DNA of 5,771 nt from the NCBI GenBank assembly GCA_023394255.1, contig JAEXAZ010000151.1, positions 1 through 5,771 of the forward strand, read 5' to 3'. Made by a program: the position numbers and the translations under genes. The notes beneath the pieces are model-generated. The model did no database searches. It was not told where the DNA came from and worked only from the letters and a program-made list of their open reading frames with translations. Below, in pieces: positions 5,335-5,771 of the stretch (the first letter of the stretch is position 1; each line of letters begins with the position of its first letter). Source of the DNA: Bacillota bacterium (GTDB lineage Bacteria; Bacillota; Clostridia; Oscillospirales; Ruminococcaceae).

Positions 5335-5408
5335 TGTCCGGGGCTTGTTTTTTGCGGCACATAAAGTGTTTGGAAGGCCAAAAAGGAAATCGGACGGATT
5401 TCGTTTTT

Positions 5409-5415
5409 TGTCGGA
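5409..5415 (+). promoter_or_regulatory. Spo0A-box-like element 1
   Basis: TGTCGGA matches the Spo0A box TGTCGAA at six of seven positions. It forms one arm of an inverted repeat: GTCGGA (5410-5415) is mirrored by TCCGAC (5421-5426) across a 5-bp gap. It lies about 45 bp upstream of the spoIIE -35. Confidence 0.4.
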
Positions 5416-5434
5416 TTCAGTCCGACCGTTCGGA
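5410..5434. repeat. nested inverted repeats built on TCGGA
   Basis: GTCGGA (5410-5415) pairs with TCCGAC (5421-5426). The latter's TCCGA (5421-5425) can alternatively pair with TCGGA (5430-5434). A further direct TCGGA lies at 5390-5394. The three plus-strand copies start 21 and 19 bp apart, close to two helical turns, which would put them on the same DNA face. This fits protein binding sites better than a transcribed hairpin, as it lies upstream of both promoters' start points. Confidence 0.5.
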
Positions 5435-5445
5435 AAGGGTCAAAA

Positions 5446-5452
5446 TACGACA
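5446..5452 (-). promoter_or_regulatory. Spo0A-box-like element 2
   Basis: TACGACA reads TGTCGTA on the minus strand, six of seven matches to TGTCGAA. It ends 7 bp upstream of the spoIIE -35, where Spo0A~P would contact sigma-A at a class II-type promoter. A weaker copy (TCTGACA, 5459-5465, five of seven) overlaps the -35 itself. Confidence 0.45.
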
Positions 5453-5459
5453 ACCGATT

Positions 5460-5492
5460 CTGACAGAATATGCATAAAGTAATATCTACAAT
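5460..5492 (+). promoter_or_regulatory. predicted Spo0A-dependent sigma-A promoter of spoIIE, 21-bp spacer
   Basis: The -35 is CTGACA (5460-5465) and the -10 TACAAT (5487-5492), each five of six to consensus, separated by 21 bp (5466-5486). At the normal 17-bp spacing there is only a poor -10 (TATCTA). Over-long spacing is a recognised property of the Spo0A-activated B. subtilis promoters spoIIE and spoIIG. Transcription would start about 45 nt before the spoIIE ATG. Confidence 0.6.
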
Positions 5493-5543
5493 AGTTCATA
5501 CGGACAGGATAATCTTTAATGATATGAGGGGCGGCGGAGATTT

Positions 5544-5771
5544 ATGCAAAATCGGACAACCATCCGCGAAATGACGTTTGGGGAGCGGATTTTACAGGAA
5601 CTGAGAGCACACAGGCTGATTGTGGAATATCTGGCTTACCTGGTGACCGGTTTTATCTCCGCAAACGCCTTTGTGCTTGGCGGACTGGCTCCGTTTGGCG
5701 TGGCTTTTGCGGCGTCGGCAAAAGAAAAATATCATGCCGCCGCGACGCTCGGCGCCACTTTAGGGTACATG
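5544..5771 (+). CDS. spoIIE: stage II sporulation protein E, N-terminal fragment (runs off the window)
   Basis: The first 76 codons of what should be a protein of about 800 aa. SpoIIE is a polytopic membrane protein of the polar septum whose C-terminal PP2C phosphatase domain dephosphorylates SpoIIAA, releasing sigma-F in the forespore; it also interacts with FtsZ. Seen here are a charged N-terminal helix (residues 1-24), a hydrophobic segment at about 25-44, then GGLAPFGVAFAA (46-57), the characteristic PFGxAF motif of the SpoIIE membrane domain, and the start of the next segment with LGATLGYM (69-76). The start is ATG 5544; GGCGGAG (5533-5539) gives a close 4-nt spacing, and GAGGGG (5526-5531) lies 12 nt upstream as an alternative. 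The phosphatase domain is outside the window, so identity rests on the motif, the promoter and the sporulating context. Confidence 0.85.
   Translation, partial: MQNRTTIREMTFGERILQELRAHRLIVEYLAYLVTGFISANAFVLGGLAPFGVAFAASAKEKYHAAATLGATLGYM

Larger units (their letters stand above)
5217..5543. other. 327-bp divergent intergenic regulatory region (aminotransferase / spoIIE)
   Basis: I see no gene here; the plus-strand frame running to 5482 starts inside the aminotransferase and has no ribosome binding site. The left part holds the promoter (5306-5334) and an approximately 80-nt leader of the aminotransferase operon. The middle, 5385-5435, is rich in TCGGA-type elements and small inverted repeats. 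The right part, 5446-5492, holds a Spo0A-box-like site and the spoIIE promoter. The T-box hallmark expected in a trpS leader is absent. Confidence 0.7.

Noticed and set aside
5186..5482. 98-codon plus-strand frame spanning the intergenic region
   Set aside because: It begins inside the aminotransferase, lacks a ribosome binding site, has a basic low-complexity composition and covers two predicted promoters.

Overview
The window looks like chromosomal DNA from a spore-forming, low-to-medium GC Bacillota, most probably class Clostridia and perhaps the Oscillospirales/Ruminococcaceae side. The evidence is the sporulation genes (spmA, spmB, the start of spoIIE), an AbrB-type regulator with the cysteine-rich tail seen in clostridial members, a DUF975-type membrane protein, strong AGGAGG-type ribosome binding sites, and GC content near one half in most genes. 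The exact genus is not decidable by eye. No rRNA, tRNA, CRISPR array, insertion sequence or phage structural gene was seen.

Layout. 1-890: the 3' part of a DUF975-like integral membrane protein (+), then a strong bidirectional terminator that also serves the convergent abrB-like gene. 891-2401: an AbrB-family regulator (-) is divergent from the spmA-spmB spore-maturation pair (+), with about 174 bp between them holding promoters for both directions. 2402-2974: an 80-aa XRE-type repressor (-) is divergent from a 55-aa acidic protein (+). Their 135-bp intergenic region carries three copies of a 16-bp AT-rich palindrome that look like operators; two of them overlap a predicted promoter for the small gene. 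2975-5216: trpS (tryptophanyl-tRNA synthetase) lies downstream of a class I/II PLP-dependent aminotransferase on the minus strand, 40 bp apart and probably one operon, led by a near-consensus sigma-A promoter. 5217-5543: a 327-bp divergent regulatory region. 5544-end: the first 76 codons of spoIIE.

How they fit together. At least four genes belong to the sporulation programme. AbrB-like proteins are transition-state regulators, SpmA/SpmB act in spore-core dehydration, and SpoIIE is the phosphatase that activates sigma-F. The sequence upstream of spoIIE has a -35 and -10 separated by 21 bp, with Spo0A-box-like elements upstream. That is the unusual architecture known for Spo0A-activated sigma-A promoters such as B. 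subtilis spoIIE. The aminotransferase/trpS pair is amino-acid metabolism and is probably only a chromosomal neighbour.

The least explained part is the XRE regulator/55-aa protein module with its three operators. An 11-bp identical piece of the third operator also occurs in the spmA promoter region. This looks like a compact self-regulating switch of unknown purpose. The rest of the window is ordinary core chromosome.
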